From the NCBI RefSeq assembly GCF_018271995.1, contig NZ_JAGUCO010000010.1, positions 83,540 through 147,539 of the forward strand: a DNA stretch of 64,000 bases, in the 5' to 3' direction. The notes below the pieces were generated by a model that was given only the letters and a program-made list of their open reading frames with translations, did no database searches and had not been told where the DNA came from. This document shows, one piece after another, positions 10,401 to 20,757 of the stretch; within the stretch, counting starts at the first letter, position 1, and every line of letters begins with the position of its first letter. Source of the DNA: Carboxylicivirga linearis (GTDB lineage Bacteria; Bacteroidota; Bacteroidia; Bacteroidales; Marinilabiliaceae). The position numbers were made by a program, and so were the translations under genes.

Positions 10401-10809
10401 CAATACCTGAAACGGTTATTTTGTCTTGTTGAGATGAGATTATTTCAGCGGGTGCCAAAATGATTTTTCTATCTACTACCTGATGTTCCGTATTTGTACC
10501 TGCAAAAATATCATCCAGTACTTGATCAATAGTAGAATTTGTTTTTGAGACATTAACTTTTCGTTCTATGTCGACAAGTTTTCTATTATACAGGAAGTAG
10601 AATTCACTTTGTGATTCTATATTCATTAAAACCTCTTCAATAGAAGTATCTGTAAGGTCTAGAGTAACCCTCGTTTTCTGGGAATAAGAAGATGTTGCAA
10701 AAATTTGCATTGCACCAACCATCAGGAATAATATGGTTAATCGCATAACTCTGAGTGTTTTGGTTATGGCATAATTATCCCATGCACATAACTCATGGAT
10801 TTTTTTCAT
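7492..10809 (-). CDS. SusC/RagA TonB-dependent outer-membrane transporter with STN signalling domain
   Basis: 1105 aa. After a ~43-residue export signal come a secretin/TonB short N-terminal domain (~46-118, LTDTSIEEVLMNIESQSEFYFLYN), a carboxypeptidase-regulatory-like domain (~130-215, VSGIVSDTKGDPLPGVSIVIKG), a plug (~220-330, DEVIVVGYGTQKKSDITGSV, then DASAVAIYGMNGANGVILITT) and a long beta barrel ending at VCGINVTL. It imports oligosaccharides bound by SusD, using TonB energy. The STN domain is the part known to contact FecR-type anti-sigma factors, and the fecR and ECF sigma genes lie immediately upstream on the same strand. The locus can therefore sense its own transport. Confidence 0.96.
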   Translation of the reverse strand: MKKIHELCAWDNYAITKTLRVMRLTILFLMVGAMQIFATSSYSQKTRVTLDLTDTSIEEVLMNIESQSEFYFLYNRKLVDIERKVNVSKTNSTIDQVLDDIFAGTNTEHQVVDRKIILAPAEIISSQQDKITVSGIVSDTKGDPLPGVSIVIKGTTVGTITDINGQYSLNNVPSDATLVYSFIGMETSEIMVGGELQINITMKESSFGMDEVIVVGYGTQKKSDITGSVTSVSSERLSKIPVSNVMQAVQGSVSGVVINQTSSIPGEAPDITVRGGGSITASNSPYVVVDGIPITKMGGSINDINPNDIQSIEILKDASAVAIYGMNGANGVILITTKKGKSGKPVIRYSGYVGVEHFAHIPDMVSPEELIARYKEGNRINGSPMYHEEVKYEYEVENYENGHTIDWIDAVSQTGIQQNHNISISGANESLTYYISGDILDQKGVVKGYNYKRYSLRTNLEANVTDYLKVGTNSSIVAHNRDGGRANLLNAEAMSPYGRMYEEDGSYTIYPMFGETLWANPLLPTTTDPERRQYNVNINGYADLDFGKIWKPLTGLTYKLNAGFSYIPRRTSSYTGASVNDLLGTAQIWHYETQAYTVENILGYSKDFGKNHIDLTAVYSAQERNYNENWARAQNFVNDELEWNRMQAGATSSVSSYADRYAAVSQMGRLNYAYDSRYLFTFTVRRDGSSVFSQDLKYGTFPSVALGWNMHHENFMSGLEAINNLKLRLSYGTSGNEAVSVYKTFTTMTDVQIAMGGETNIAMVANQLGNSDLSWESKKSLNVGLDFGFFRNRINGSLEIYQATNTDLLLSRKLPSASGFSDVTANIGETKSHGIELTLNTVNINSSDFRWNSSLVFSANKNEIVELYGDGQDDLGSGWFIGEPIGVIRDFQKVGIWQEDEIANGDHLNWDPVAKPGDVKLADISGPDGVPDGIIDDNDRQILGQTAPKWTGGLTNTFTYKNWTLNIFIQTVQGAMRNNHHIGMASDELERRNSFAEVGYWTPENQSNEWRSLNKNSNPHGYGFPVKNNYTRIKDITLNYDFSKRITNKIGVDALSMYISGRNLYTFTDWIGWDPEERSDGRGSGNWEINYPSVRTIVCGINVTL

Positions 10810-10852
10810 AAATTTGTGTGATTTAAAGATTAATAAAAAAACAACTGATTTT

Positions 10853-10884
10853 CAGGGAATCGTTGCAGCGGTTCCCTGTTTTTT
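10853..10884. promoter_or_regulatory. Hairpin in the fecR-susC spacer
   Basis: A 10-bp stem with one wobble, CAGGGAATCG (10853-10862) and CGGTTCCCTG (10869-10878), lies in the 139-bp spacer. The T-run (TTTTTTCTT) is on the plus-strand side, so for minus-strand susC/fecR transcripts it is a plain stem-loop rather than a terminator. It could stabilise or attenuate the susC part of the message, or stop antisense transcription. Confidence 0.5.
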
Positions 10885-10948
10885 CTTACGGTGGCTTTAG
10901 GTTCATTTTCATAATTAGTAATTGGATTTAGCTTTTAAATAGTATTGG

Positions 10949-11995
10949 TTAATGAGTTGTGCTGCTGGATAATAATACCTTTTGTTTAGTCCAGCTCCCA
11001 TCTGTTTTTTGAGTACGGGGAATAATTTTGTAATTCATTGGAGAAGTTAGTTTTAATAATTTAAGTACTTCATCCAATGAGTCGTTAATAAATGTACCAG
11101 TAAAGGAATAGGTCCATATTTCATCATCGGTTACTTCAATATCAATGTTATACCATCTGCTTAATTTGTTTAGGGATTCTTTCATTGATTCGCCTCTGAA
11201 AATCAATATTCCTTCTTTCCAAGAGGTATAGGACGCTGCATTTATTGATAATCTTGTAATCTTATCTTTTTTTATTACCAGTTTTTCATTCGGTTTAAGA
11301 ATAATTTCTTTAGCAGAATTGAAAGGTATGCAGCTGATTTTTCCATTAACTAAAACAATTTCTGTGGCTTCATCTTCATATGCTCTTACATTAAAGGAGG
11401 TACCCAGAACAGTTATCTCGGATTGGGTTGAATGCACAGTGAAAGGCCTTTGTTTATCATGAAAGACATTAAAATAGACTTCTCCGGAGATATTTACGTT
11501 ACGTGCTCTCTTATTAAATGGCATTGCGTATTCGATGTATGAATCGCTGTTGAGCATTCCTGTAGTTCCGTCAGGTAAAGCAAAAGCCATTTTACTTCCC
11601 AGAGGACAAATTACTTGAACAGTTGAATCTTCGTTAGAACTGAAAAAATAGGAGGTTATTCCAAAATAACTAAAAGTTCCTAATAGCAAAGGTATAAACA
11701 AGATAGCTGCAGCTCTGTAATACCATTTTATAAATCTTTTTGAAAGGCGTTCTTTTTGTTTTTCCTCATTGGTTCTAATGGTATGGTGTACTTTATTTAA
11801 AATATGAATTAGCTTCTTTTCTTCATTTTTACTAAATGTGCTTAAAAAATTGTTCCAATCGTTCTTAAAGTAAGATCTTACGTCACTGTCCTCACTATTT
11901 TCAACAAGCCACGATTGTATAACTTTGTCTTGCGTTGAAGTTGTTTGACCGGAAACATATTTCTCAAGGATTTTTTTATTCTTAAACTTAGTCAT
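10949..11995 (-). CDS. FecR-family anti-sigma factor
   Basis: 348 aa inner-membrane regulator. The N-terminal ~90 residues are cytoplasmic and expected to bind sigma. One membrane helix follows (~95-114, ILFIPLLLGTFSYFGITSYFF). The periplasmic FecR domain (~125-225) has VICPLGSKMAFALPDGTTGMLNSDS and RPFTVHSTQSEITVLGTSFNVRAYEDE, and a C-terminal DUF4974-type domain (~265-335) contains GESMKESLNKLSRWYNIDIEV. In this family, contact with the STN domain of the partner SusC relieves inhibition of the ECF sigma factor. The gene is 129 bp downstream of the sigma gene and upstream of susC, giving the standard sigma-fecR-susC order. Confidence 0.95.
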   Translation of the reverse strand: MTKFKNKKILEKYVSGQTTSTQDKVIQSWLVENSEDSDVRSYFKNDWNNFLSTFSKNEEKKLIHILNKVHHTIRTNEEKQKERLSKRFIKWYYRAAAILFIPLLLGTFSYFGITSYFFSSNEDSTVQVICPLGSKMAFALPDGTTGMLNSDSYIEYAMPFNKRARNVNISGEVYFNVFHDKQRPFTVHSTQSEITVLGTSFNVRAYEDEATEIVLVNGKISCIPFNSAKEIILKPNEKLVIKKDKITRLSINAASYTSWKEGILIFRGESMKESLNKLSRWYNIDIEVTDDEIWTYSFTGTFINDSLDEVLKLLKLTSPMNYKIIPRTQKTDGSWTKQKVLLSSSTTH

Positions 11996-12124
11996 GTAAT
12001 CTTATTTATTGGCTTGTCTATAGGTAAGATCCATGAGGCGAGAAAATCTCATTCAAAAAGTTAAAAAAATAAAAATATTTTAAATTTCAATCGAGTACTA
12101 TACCTTGATGTTGGGTAATGACAA

Positions 12125-12697
12125 CTAAAGAAAGAGGGCAATAAACAGCAACAATGCGATAGATTCTTTATTCACTCTTTCTTTAATAAATTTAATTGTT
12201 TCTGATACTATGTTATCGATTGTACCTGGTGATAGGTTTAATTCTTCAGCAATTTCTTTTGCTGATTTACCTTCCATACGGCTTTTTAAAAAGATTTGTT
12301 TTTTACGTTCAGGAAGTTGATCAATAAGTTCATCTATATATTCTAAAATGGAAGCATACTCTAATCGTTCAGAAAGTTCGTTGCTGTTATTCTCTACAAT
12401 ATTAGACAAATATAGTTGGTGATAGTTCTGTTTTCGAAAATGTTTGAGTATATCGTTATAGGCAACAGTAAATAAAAAAGCTTTAATGGAAGCCTCTTTT
12501 TTAATAGTTTTTCTCTTCTCCCAAACTTTTACAAAAACATTATGTACTAATTCTTCAGCTTCGCTTTCCGATTTTAGATAACGGAGAGAAAAGGCATATA
12601 ATCGATTAGAATACTTATTGAAAATTGAATCAAATGCTATTGAGTTATCATTTTTTAGTTGATCAATTAAGTCAATATCATTTCGATCAGTAGACAT
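12125..12697 (-). CDS. ECF RNA polymerase sigma-70 factor
   Basis: 190 aa. Sigma region 2 is at ~15-85 (FDSIFNKYSNRLYAFSLRYLKSESEAEELVHNVFVKVWEKR) and region 4 at ~115-170 (LPERKKQIFLKSRMEGKSAKEIAEELNLSPGTIDNIVSE). There is no region 3, as expected for extracytoplasmic-function factors. The C-terminus ends in a short hydrophobic tail (IALLLFIALFL), often seen in Bacteroidota ECF factors next to fecR. It is expected to drive transcription of susC/susD when freed from the FecR protein. The start follows from the MSTDRNDIDLIDQLKNDN leader. Confidence 0.94.
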   Translation of the reverse strand: MSTDRNDIDLIDQLKNDNSIAFDSIFNKYSNRLYAFSLRYLKSESEAEELVHNVFVKVWEKRKTIKKEASIKAFLFTVAYNDILKHFRKQNYHQLYLSNIVENNSNELSERLEYASILEYIDELIDQLPERKKQIFLKSRMEGKSAKEIAEELNLSPGTIDNIVSETIKFIKERVNKESIALLLFIALFL

Positions 12698-12825
12698 TAG
12701 GTTTTGGATTTAGATAGTGGTTAGCAATGTAGTTAAAATGACAAAATAAAACAAAATTTAACATTTAATTTAAGGTATGTGCTCTATTTAAATAGCTAGA
12801 GTAATGATCTAGTGCCTTAATATAA

Positions 12826-12862
12826 AATAAACGCCCATCTATAATATAGATAGACGCTTATT
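12826..12862 (-). terminator. Terminator of the GH2 gene
   Basis: Long imperfect stem with arms 12826-12843 (AATAAACGCCCATCTATA) and 12845-12862 (TATAGATAGACGCTTATT), lying 23 bp beyond the minus-strand GH2 stop codon. Downstream on the minus strand it is AT-rich (TTTTATATT). Confidence 0.65.
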
Positions 12863-12884
12863 ATTAATTTTGCTTATTTGTGTG

Positions 12885-16022
<3,138 letters not shown>

Positions 16023-16072
16023 CTATTAATATGATTTAGATTTGGAGAATAGTTGTGTTTTTATTCTAATCG

Positions 16073-16106
16073 TAAAGGTAAAATTATAATTGTTGACTGT
16101 TAGCAA
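16073..16106 (-). promoter_or_regulatory. Possible promoter of the GH2 gene
   Basis: On the minus strand TACCTTTA (16073-16080) is one base from the Bacteroidota -7 box TAnnTTTG, with TTG (16104-16106) 23 bp upstream. It would give a ~65-nt leader. One mismatch and wide spacing keep this tentative. Confidence 0.25.
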
Positions 16107-16120
16107 GTGACAGTAATTTA

Positions 16121-16164
16121 AAAAACCGTGTTAATTTTTCTATTGAAGAAATATTAACACGGTT
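16121..16164 (-). terminator. Terminator of the GH43-DUF2264-GH51-GH51 operon
   Basis: Perfect 12-bp stem AACCGTGTTAAT (16124-16135) and ATTAACACGGTT (16153-16164). On the minus strand the stem runs straight into a T tract. It lies 23 bp past the GH51 stop codon and ends the four-gene enzyme operon. Confidence 0.88.
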
Positions 16165-16186
16165 GAGAATGAGATTAAAAATTAAT

Positions 16187-18121
16187 CTAGTATGAGAATT
16201 TAATCACATAGAATGAATTTTTCGTCAATTTGAGGTTTAAGGTGCTGCCAGAAATACTTTCAGTGAAATTCTGAGGAATAATATTAAGTGGATTATCCAA
16301 AGTATTAACAACACTTAAATCATTGGATTGAATCATGGTGATTTCTGCTTTGTTTGAATTCAATCCTTTCTTTAGGCCTTCAATCGTTAATGATAGATCT
16401 TTTGTCTCAGTATTAGTGTTGGCCACTTTTATAATAATCTCCGATTTGTTCTTATCGATAACAGAGCTGGCATAAATACCATCCTGACCTTTTAAATCAA
16501 ATCCTTCGGCTTGTAGAGAAAGGACATGGGTTCCAGCATTAGTGCCATACATTTGCTGCACATAGTAATTAGGAGTACGAACACATTTTAGGTTATCAAA
16601 CCAGATCATATCGGGGCACCATTGCCATGCCTCAACATGTGCAAATAAAGGTGCGTAGGTTGCCATTTGAACCATATCTGCATTTCGCTCCAAACCGGTC
16701 ATGAAAGCAGCTTCGGCCAAAGCTCCTTCAAAGTTATTATCTCTGTTTTTGGGATGAGCAGCATACTCTCCGGCAAACACTTTAGGACCTTTTCGGTCAT
16801 ATGAATCGTAGCGACCAGCATTCTCCAAGAACCATTCAGGGCTGCGATAATAATGCTCATCAACCAAAGCTACGTCCAGCTTTTTCATTTCGGGCCACAG
16901 GTAATCAAAATCTTTACCATCTGGCTGAGGACCCGATGATCCGATTAAAACAATCTCAGGATGTTTTTTGCTTAGTACATCAATAAATCGCTGCAAACGT
17001 TCCACATAAACTTCACCCCATTGCTCGTTTCCAATAGCCAGAAATTTTAAGTTGAATGATTCAGGGTGGCCCATGTCGGCGCGCACTTTACCCCATTTGG
17101 TAGTGGTAGCTCCGTTGGCAAATTCAATTAAATCTAAAGCATCTTGAATGTAAGGTTCTAAATCTTCTAATGATACTAACTCTTTGCTTTCGTATTGGCA
17201 AGCCAGTCCACAACTCAAAACAGGAAGAGGCTCTGCGCCTAAGTCTTCACTAAGCAAGAAGTATTCATAAAAGCCCATTCCATACGATTGGTAATAATCA
17301 GGGAAGAACTTGTGTTTGAAAGTATAATTCCAACGGTTGATATTCAATGGACGATTCTCTACAGGACCTACACTATTTTTCCATTGGTAGCGACTCTCCA
17401 AAGTGTTTCCTTCCACAATGCAACCGCCCGGAAAGCGAAATACACCGGGGTTTAAATCATATAAGGCCTGAACCAGATCTTTTCGTAAGCCATTTTCACG
17501 ACCCTTCCACGTATCACCAGGGAATAAAGAGATATGGTCCATGTCGATGTATCCCCAGTTTTCAACCATCAACCTGAATTTACTATGAGCATCGGTTGAA
17601 TTAGCAGTTAAAACTGTTGTGTGTTTTTGCCAGTCATCACCTGTAACTTCAATGTGTTTTACTGAGATAGGATCGTTATGAGAATTGATAATCTCCAGTT
17701 TTAGCTTAATGGTCTTACCTTTCTCAACGCGAGCATGGAAGGATAGGTGGTATTCAGCGTCTTTTTTTATTCCAATACCTTTAAAACCATTATTTTCTAG
17801 TCCGGAGAAAGTACGAAGACCTTTACCAGTAACGCGAACGTAGTTGGGATTTTTATCAAAACATGCATCATCGTTTTTAACCACCACATCTCCAAAGGGA
17901 GTCCACCCAACAAACGGATGTTCAAACTCAAACGATCGGTTTTTAATTAACTCAGCGTAAACTCCACCATCGGCGCCAAAGTTGATATCTTCAAAGAAAA
18001 CACCATACATTTCAGGCTGAATTTCAGCGCCAGGCTTTTTTGCATTCACAGTCATCTGGATCTGTGCTGATAATGCAAGTGATATTGCCATTGCTGCCAT
18101 TGAACTAATAGTTTTTTTCAT
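16187..18121 (-). CDS. GH51 alpha-L-arabinofuranosidase
   Basis: 644 aa with a Sec signal (~1-19, ending LALSAQ). The N-terminus reads PEMYGVFFEDINFGADGGVYAELIKNRSFE, a hallmark of extracellular GH51 enzymes. A carbohydrate-binding-like jelly roll follows (~75-205), then the (beta/alpha)8 barrel with acid/base Glu366 in AIGNEQWGE and nucleophile Glu452 in KVFAGEYAAH, and a C-terminal beta domain (~535-644). It should release terminal alpha-L-arabinofuranose in the periplasm. It is the last gene of its operon, 27 bp after the longer GH51 gene; having two GH51 copies suggests different linkages (1,2/1,3/1,5). Confidence 0.93.
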   Translation of the reverse strand: MKKTISSMAAMAISLALSAQIQMTVNAKKPGAEIQPEMYGVFFEDINFGADGGVYAELIKNRSFEFEHPFVGWTPFGDVVVKNDDACFDKNPNYVRVTGKGLRTFSGLENNGFKGIGIKKDAEYHLSFHARVEKGKTIKLKLEIINSHNDPISVKHIEVTGDDWQKHTTVLTANSTDAHSKFRLMVENWGYIDMDHISLFPGDTWKGRENGLRKDLVQALYDLNPGVFRFPGGCIVEGNTLESRYQWKNSVGPVENRPLNINRWNYTFKHKFFPDYYQSYGMGFYEYFLLSEDLGAEPLPVLSCGLACQYESKELVSLEDLEPYIQDALDLIEFANGATTTKWGKVRADMGHPESFNLKFLAIGNEQWGEVYVERLQRFIDVLSKKHPEIVLIGSSGPQPDGKDFDYLWPEMKKLDVALVDEHYYRSPEWFLENAGRYDSYDRKGPKVFAGEYAAHPKNRDNNFEGALAEAAFMTGLERNADMVQMATYAPLFAHVEAWQWCPDMIWFDNLKCVRTPNYYVQQMYGTNAGTHVLSLQAEGFDLKGQDGIYASSVIDKNKSEIIIKVANTNTETKDLSLTIEGLKKGLNSNKAEITMIQSNDLSVVNTLDNPLNIIPQNFTESISGSTLNLKLTKNSFYVIKFSY

Positions 18122-18148
18122 CTGAATTTTATTTAGCTTCTTATGTTT

Positions 18149-20737
18149 TTATTTCTTTTGAGCGGGTATGCGTATAACAGTAAATGAATAGGCTGGCATA
18201 GAATAAACCGCATCAGGTTTTACTGTCATTGTTTCTTCTGATGGAACGGCTTTTCTGTCATCAGGAGCTCCTTTTAATACGTTTATTTGTACCTCAGCCT
18301 CTTCAGAAATAAATTGATTAAGGTCGATATTGGCGGCAACTTCAATTGGTAATAAGTTGGCCATCTTAATAATGTAATCACCTGTTTGACTGTCTTTCAC
18401 CATTGATACACCAACTCTTTTCTGAGCTTTTGTGTTGGAATCCGATAAATTAATTTGGTTAGGGATGTATTCATCGCCGCTGTTTTGGCCAAATAGCTTC
18501 TGCACATAGTAATCAACGGTTGGGTGAATTTCGGTATTATTGAAATAAATCAAATCAGGATTCCATTGAGTGTGACCATGTTTAGCCAGAAGTGGAGCAA
18601 AAGATGTCATTTCAACAACATCTGCATTGCGTTCAACCGCTGTTAGGTATAGTGCCTCAGAAAGAGCTGTTTCAATATTCATATGGCGGTTGGGTAGGTG
18701 AGAGGCATATTCTCCCAGGTAAACCTTAGGCTTAGAACGATCATAACGGTCGTAATAATCCTGATTGTTGATAAACCAACCCGGAGGAAGGTAGTAATGC
18801 TCATCTACCATAGGCACTTCAAGCTTGGTTGCCAGATCCCAACCTTCTACATAATCGGTTCCATAATAGAAGGGACCTACCGTTCCGATTACAACAATAT
18901 CAGGGTATTTTTCTTTGACGGCGTTGTAGATCATAGTAAAACGTTCTTCAAAAATATCCGTGATCAGATCCTCATTACCGACCCCCAGGTATTTTAGGTT
19001 AAACGGTTTTGGATGACCTGCTTCGGCTCTTACTTTACCCCACTTCGTGTTTTTATCGCCATTAGCCCATTCAATCAGATCCAAAACATCCTGAACGTAA
19101 CTATCCATTTCGCACATTGGAATTCCACCTTGTTGTCCGTGGCCGCAATCCCCTGAATTCTGACAAGGAACACCTGCAGCAACTACCGGTAGAGGTTCTG
19201 CACCGATATCTTCGCAATATTGGAAATACTCGAAATAGCCTAAACCGGCTGTTTGATGATATCCCCAAAGATTTCGATTGGGTTTACGAGCTTCTAAAGG
19301 ACCGATGGTGTTTTTCCAATGGTAGATATTTCCTATTCCGTCACCGTGAGCCACACAACCACCCGGGAAACGAACAAACTTAGGATGAATATCGGCAACC
19401 ACTTGAGCCAAATCTTTCCGCAAACCGTTTTTACGTCCTTTAAAAGTGTTTTTGGGAAACAATGAAATCATATCTAAAGCCAACTTACCCGATTGCATAG
19501 GAATAATATGCAGTTGTGCATCATTAACGGTTTGAGTAGCTTTAATTACAGCCTCTTTTTTGGCCCAGTTACCTTTGATGTTTTTAATGATTGTTTCTCC
19601 CACAACCGTACCGTCCTTAGCTACTAATTGGACTTTTGCACTGTATTTTGCTTCATCCATTGAACGGGCAAATACAGAGAAGTTATACTGTTCGCCTCCT
19701 TTAACAGCAATGCCATCAAAGCCCTCATTTATCAGAGCAGCTCCATTTTGTTGAACATCTAATACCGCAAAATGCTTATTGTTGATATGAATAGGGGCAA
19801 CAGTATCTATTGTAAAAGTTAAACCTTCACCTTTTACACTCCAGGCCTTATCGTGAGTCCAGCTTTTGTCTCTTCCTAATTTATCGTGTAGGTTATATTC
19901 AAATCCTCTATTCTGAATCAATTCAGCGTAAATTCCACCGTCGGCAGCATAATTAATATCTTCAAAAAAGACACCGATTAATTTATCGCTAATGGCTTTA
20001 CTTTTCTCAGGTTGAAAAGAAATATCAGCAGTCAGTTCCTCAAGATAGCCAAAACGAGAGGCATCATCCTTCATTTTTTCAGCATTCTCCTGATCCTTAA
20101 ATTTCATCCATTCGTATCGAACAATCAGATTTTGAATGGTTGCCCAATCGGTTTTATTGATAACACCCGTTTGTTTTTCACCATTAATGTATTGGCTAAC
20201 TCTGTTATCCTGTCTTTGATCTGTATCTATCTTTTGTGCCTCTGAAAAGGTTTTAAAATCAGTTGTTTCTGATAGATAAGCCTGATCTTCACTCAGCCAT
20301 GTAATGGAATACACTTCCTTTTCTGAATTAAAATGTATTTCAGGTTTTTCAATAGGCCCTTCTTCCATAATATACGGATAGTATTGACGCCCCCAATTAT
20401 AAAGGTCGGACGATGAGGCAAGAGCAAATTGCTCCACCTTTTCGTTTAACGACCAGATACAATGCCATTCACCTTCGTTATCGATAAATAAGTAGGGATT
20501 AATCATTCGTTTTTGAGATCCCCAGCGACCAAAATCACTACCTAAAAACTTGTATTCAGGACCAATGGTGTGCCAGTTTTCTTTGTCAACGCTCCATGCA
20601 AAATGCAATCCATTGTGATTGTAATTTTTAGCGGTTGCATAACTGAAAATATATGCAGAGTCAGGCTCATTGGCATAGGATTTACTTGTTATTGAAATGC
20701 CAACCAGCAGCAGGATCAATAAAAAATGTCTCTTCAT
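18149..20737 (-). CDS. GH51 arabinofuranosidase with N-terminal GH43-like propeller segment
   Basis: 862 aa, signal peptide ~1-22. Residues ~27-200 are not part of GH51: YIFSYATAKNYNHNGLHFAW, WHTIGPEYKFL, MINPYLFIDNEGEWHCIWS and PIEKPEIHF look like a partial five-bladed-propeller domain similar to the N-terminal half of the neighbouring GH43 protein, but the catalytic base position reads Asn (INPYLF) where the neighbour has Asp (RDPHIL). GH51 starts near 240 (SDKLIGVFFEDINYAADGGIYAEL), with acid/base Glu589 in GVGNEDLITD and nucleophile Glu676 in KVYLGEYASH. The GH51 part should be active; the leading domain is more likely a binding module. It lies 20 bp after the DUF2264 gene in the same operon. 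Confidence 0.88.
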   Translation of the reverse strand: MKRHFLLILLLVGISITSKSYANEPDSAYIFSYATAKNYNHNGLHFAWSVDKENWHTIGPEYKFLGSDFGRWGSQKRMINPYLFIDNEGEWHCIWSLNEKVEQFALASSSDLYNWGRQYYPYIMEEGPIEKPEIHFNSEKEVYSITWLSEDQAYLSETTDFKTFSEAQKIDTDQRQDNRVSQYINGEKQTGVINKTDWATIQNLIVRYEWMKFKDQENAEKMKDDASRFGYLEELTADISFQPEKSKAISDKLIGVFFEDINYAADGGIYAELIQNRGFEYNLHDKLGRDKSWTHDKAWSVKGEGLTFTIDTVAPIHINNKHFAVLDVQQNGAALINEGFDGIAVKGGEQYNFSVFARSMDEAKYSAKVQLVAKDGTVVGETIIKNIKGNWAKKEAVIKATQTVNDAQLHIIPMQSGKLALDMISLFPKNTFKGRKNGLRKDLAQVVADIHPKFVRFPGGCVAHGDGIGNIYHWKNTIGPLEARKPNRNLWGYHQTAGLGYFEYFQYCEDIGAEPLPVVAAGVPCQNSGDCGHGQQGGIPMCEMDSYVQDVLDLIEWANGDKNTKWGKVRAEAGHPKPFNLKYLGVGNEDLITDIFEERFTMIYNAVKEKYPDIVVIGTVGPFYYGTDYVEGWDLATKLEVPMVDEHYYLPPGWFINNQDYYDRYDRSKPKVYLGEYASHLPNRHMNIETALSEALYLTAVERNADVVEMTSFAPLLAKHGHTQWNPDLIYFNNTEIHPTVDYYVQKLFGQNSGDEYIPNQINLSDSNTKAQKRVGVSMVKDSQTGDYIIKMANLLPIEVAANIDLNQFISEEAEVQINVLKGAPDDRKAVPSEETMTVKPDAVYSMPAYSFTVIRIPAQKK

Positions 20738-20757
20738 AACGTATGGATTCTTTAATA

